A program made the translations under genes and the position numbers. Under the pieces are notes generated by a model, which was given only the letters and a program-made list of their open reading frames with translations, did not search any database and was not told the origin of the DNA. A DNA stretch of 6,650 bases from Bacillota bacterium (GTDB lineage Bacteria; Bacillota; Dethiobacteria; DTU022): the NCBI GenBank assembly GCA_012797095.1, contig JAAZPS010000073.1, positions 1-6,650 on the forward strand, read 5' to 3'. Of this stretch, positions 5,094 to 6,650 are shown in pieces (within the stretch, counting starts at the first letter, position 1; the number at the start of each line of letters is the position of its first letter).

Positions 5094-6650
5094 TCAGTGA
5101 AATTCCAGACCGGCGGGTCCGCGGTGCAGGGTGACGCTTCCCCCCGCGGCGACCTCTCCGGAGACGATGCGCCTGGATAGCGGGGTCTCCACCGCATTCT
5201 GGAGCGCCCGCTTCAGCGGGCGGGCCCCGAAGGCGGGCTCGTAGCCCAGATCGGCCAGGTAATCCACCACCGCTTCGTCCCACTGCAGGGTGATGCCGGC
5301 TCCCTGCTCAACCCGCACCGCCAGGCGCTGCAGCAGCAGGGTTGCGATCGCCCCGATCTGCTCCCGTTCCAGCGCCCTGAAGACAAGGATCTCGTCGACC
5401 CGGTTGAGAAATTCGGGACGGAAATACTGCCGCAGCAGGGACAGCACCACCGCTTTCATCTTCTCGTACTCGCCCCCCTGCCCCTGAAAGTCGAGGATCT
5501 CCTTGCCGCCGATATTCGAAGTCATGATGACGATGGTATTGCGGAAATCGACCGTGCGACCCTGCCCGTCGGTCAGCCGCCCATCGTCAAGGATCTGCAG
5601 AAGCACGTTGAAAACATCCGGGTGAGCCTTCTCGATCTCGTCAAGCAGCAGGACGCTGTACGGTTTGCGCCGCACCGCCTCGGTGAGCTGCCCGCCCTCA
5701 TCGTAGCCCACGTAGCCCGGGGGCGCCCCGAGCAGCCGGGCAACCGTATGCTTCTCCATATATTCGGACATATCCAGGCGGATCATGCTGCGCTCATCGT
5801 CAAAGAGCACCTCCGCAAGGGCACGGGAAAGTTCAGTTTTCCCCACCCCCGTCGGTCCCAGAAAGATAAAACTGCCCACGGGACGGTGCGGATCCTTGAT
5901 TCCGCTGCGCGAGCGCAGCACGGCATCGGCAACCGCCTTGACAGCATCATCCTGACCAATAACCCGACGATGCAGGATCTCCTCCAGATGAAGCAGTTTC
6001 TCCATCTCTCCCTCACGCAGGCGGCTCACCGGGATCCCGGTCCAGCGGCTGACCACCTGGGCGATCTCCTCTTCGCCAACCTCTTCGGGCAGCAGCATGG
6101 TCTGCTCCTGCTTGCTGGCCAGCAGCTCTTCTTCTTCCTTCAGCCGCTGCTTCAGCGCATTCAGACGTCCGTATTTCAGCTCGGCGACCCGGTTAAGGTC
6201 GTATTCGCGCTCGGCACGCTCGATCTCGGTGCGCACCTCCTCCATCTCCTTCTTGATCGTGCGCACCTGCCCGATAGAATCTTTCTCGGCCTGCCACTGC
6301 GCCTGCATCGACCCGGCTTCCTCCCGCAGCCCGGAAAGCTCCTGCTGCAACCTGGTCAGCCGCTCCGCAGAGGCCGGATCCCGCTCTTTTTTCAGGGCAG
6401 CCTCCTCTATCTCCAGCTGCATCACCCGCCGGTTGATCTCGTCCAGCGCCGTGGGAAGGCTATCGATCTGTGTGCGCAGGCGGGCAGCAGCCTCATCGAT
6501 GAGATCGATCGCCTTGTCCGGAAGAAAACGATCGCTGATATAACGATCCGACATCACCGCCGCCGCGATGAGCGCCCCGTCCTGGATACGGACTCCGTGA
6601 TGCACCTCGTAACGCTCTTTCAGCCCCCGCAGGATGGACACTGTATCCTC
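5094..6650 (-). CDS. clpB: ATP-dependent chaperone ClpB, C-terminal part (5' end beyond window)
   Basis: 518 codons plus stop, in frame to the right edge, where it begins EDTVSILRGLKERYEVHHG. This matches ClpB from roughly residue 342 of the 857-residue E. coli protein, so about 40% of the gene is missing. ClpB is a cytoplasmic hexameric AAA+ disaggregase that works with DnaK. In fragment numbering: end of NBD1 to about 60; a charged coiled-coil middle domain at about 65-185, which separates ClpB from ClpA and ClpX; and NBD2 with Walker A GPTGVGKT (265-272), pore loop GYVG (312-315), Walker B LLLDE (334-338), sensor 1 TSN (377-379), arginine finger R417 in FLNRVDE, and sensor 2 GARPLKR (475-481). 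All key NBD2 residues are present, and no ClpP-docking IGF/IGL loop is evident in the sensor-1 to sensor-2 region. Promoter and start are outside the window. A strong hairpin follows the stop. Confidence 0.98.
   Translation of the reverse strand, partial: EDTVSILRGLKERYEVHHGVRIQDGALIAAAVMSDRYISDRFLPDKAIDLIDEAAARLRTQIDSLPTALDEINRRVMQLEIEEAALKKERDPASAERLTRLQQELSGLREEAGSMQAQWQAEKDSIGQVRTIKKEMEEVRTEIERAEREYDLNRVAELKYGRLNALKQRLKEEEELLASKQEQTMLLPEEVGEEEIAQVVSRWTGIPVSRLREGEMEKLLHLEEILHRRVIGQDDAVKAVADAVLRSRSGIKDPHRPVGSFIFLGPTGVGKTELSRALAEVLFDDERSMIRLDMSEYMEKHTVARLLGAPPGYVGYDEGGQLTEAVRRKPYSVLLLDEIEKAHPDVFNVLLQILDDGRLTDGQGRTVDFRNTIVIMTSNIGGKEILDFQGQGGEYEKMKAVVLSLLRQYFRPEFLNRVDEILVFRALEREQIGAIATLLLQRLAVRVEQGAGITLQWDEAVVDYLADLGYEPAFGARPLKRALQNAVETPLSRRIVSGEVAAGGSVTLHRGPAGLEFH

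Noticed and set aside
6097..6543. 148-codon plus-strand ORF antisense to clpB
   Set aside because: Serine-rich antisense product of the coiled-coil region (Glu/Leu-rich codons read backwards); not a gene.

Overview
The window holds three minus-strand genes, separated by one ordinary intergenic gap and one repeat-filled gap. Right to left, in transcription order, they are: the C-terminal 518 codons of clpB (5094-6650, cut by the right edge); a complete gene for a membrane-anchored G5/M23 cell-wall metallopeptidase (3414-4838); and a long AddB-like PD-(D/E)XK nuclease gene (1-2655) that runs off the left edge. No tRNA, rRNA, CRISPR array or complete insertion sequence was seen.

The organism looks like a fairly GC-rich member of the Bacillota, probably an anaerobic clostridial lineage. 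The reasons are the single-pass membrane protein with a G5 domain and a C-terminal M23 domain, a common Gram-positive and sporeformer architecture, and the AddB-type (rather than RecC-type) recombination nuclease. This is an inference from family distribution; no marker gene fixes the taxon.

Layout: (1) 1-2655, AddB-like protein, 885 residues visible, stopping just after the first predicted catalytic acidic residue of the nuclease domain. (2) 2656-3413, 758 bp without a credible gene. It contains a near-perfect direct duplication of a roughly 263-bp unit (2730-2992 and 3000-3290), a more diverged partial third copy (3329-3391), five copies of a 19-bp motif on a 27/60/270-bp spacing, and two copies of a widespread GTCATCCTGAGCG-type intergenic repeat. 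(3) 3414-4838, M23 peptidase. (4) 4839-5093, intergenic: a strong stem-loop 29 bp after the clpB stop, and an AT-rich, promoter-like stretch with an inverted repeat before the peptidase gene. (5) 5094-6650, clpB.

The genes do not form an obvious pathway: protein disaggregation, peptidoglycan remodelling and double-strand-break processing. The gaps (255 and 758 bp) argue for separate transcription units. The most unusual part is the repeat block next to the 5' end of the nuclease gene. It looks like a small non-autonomous repeat family that has duplicated in place; no new biochemical system is evident.
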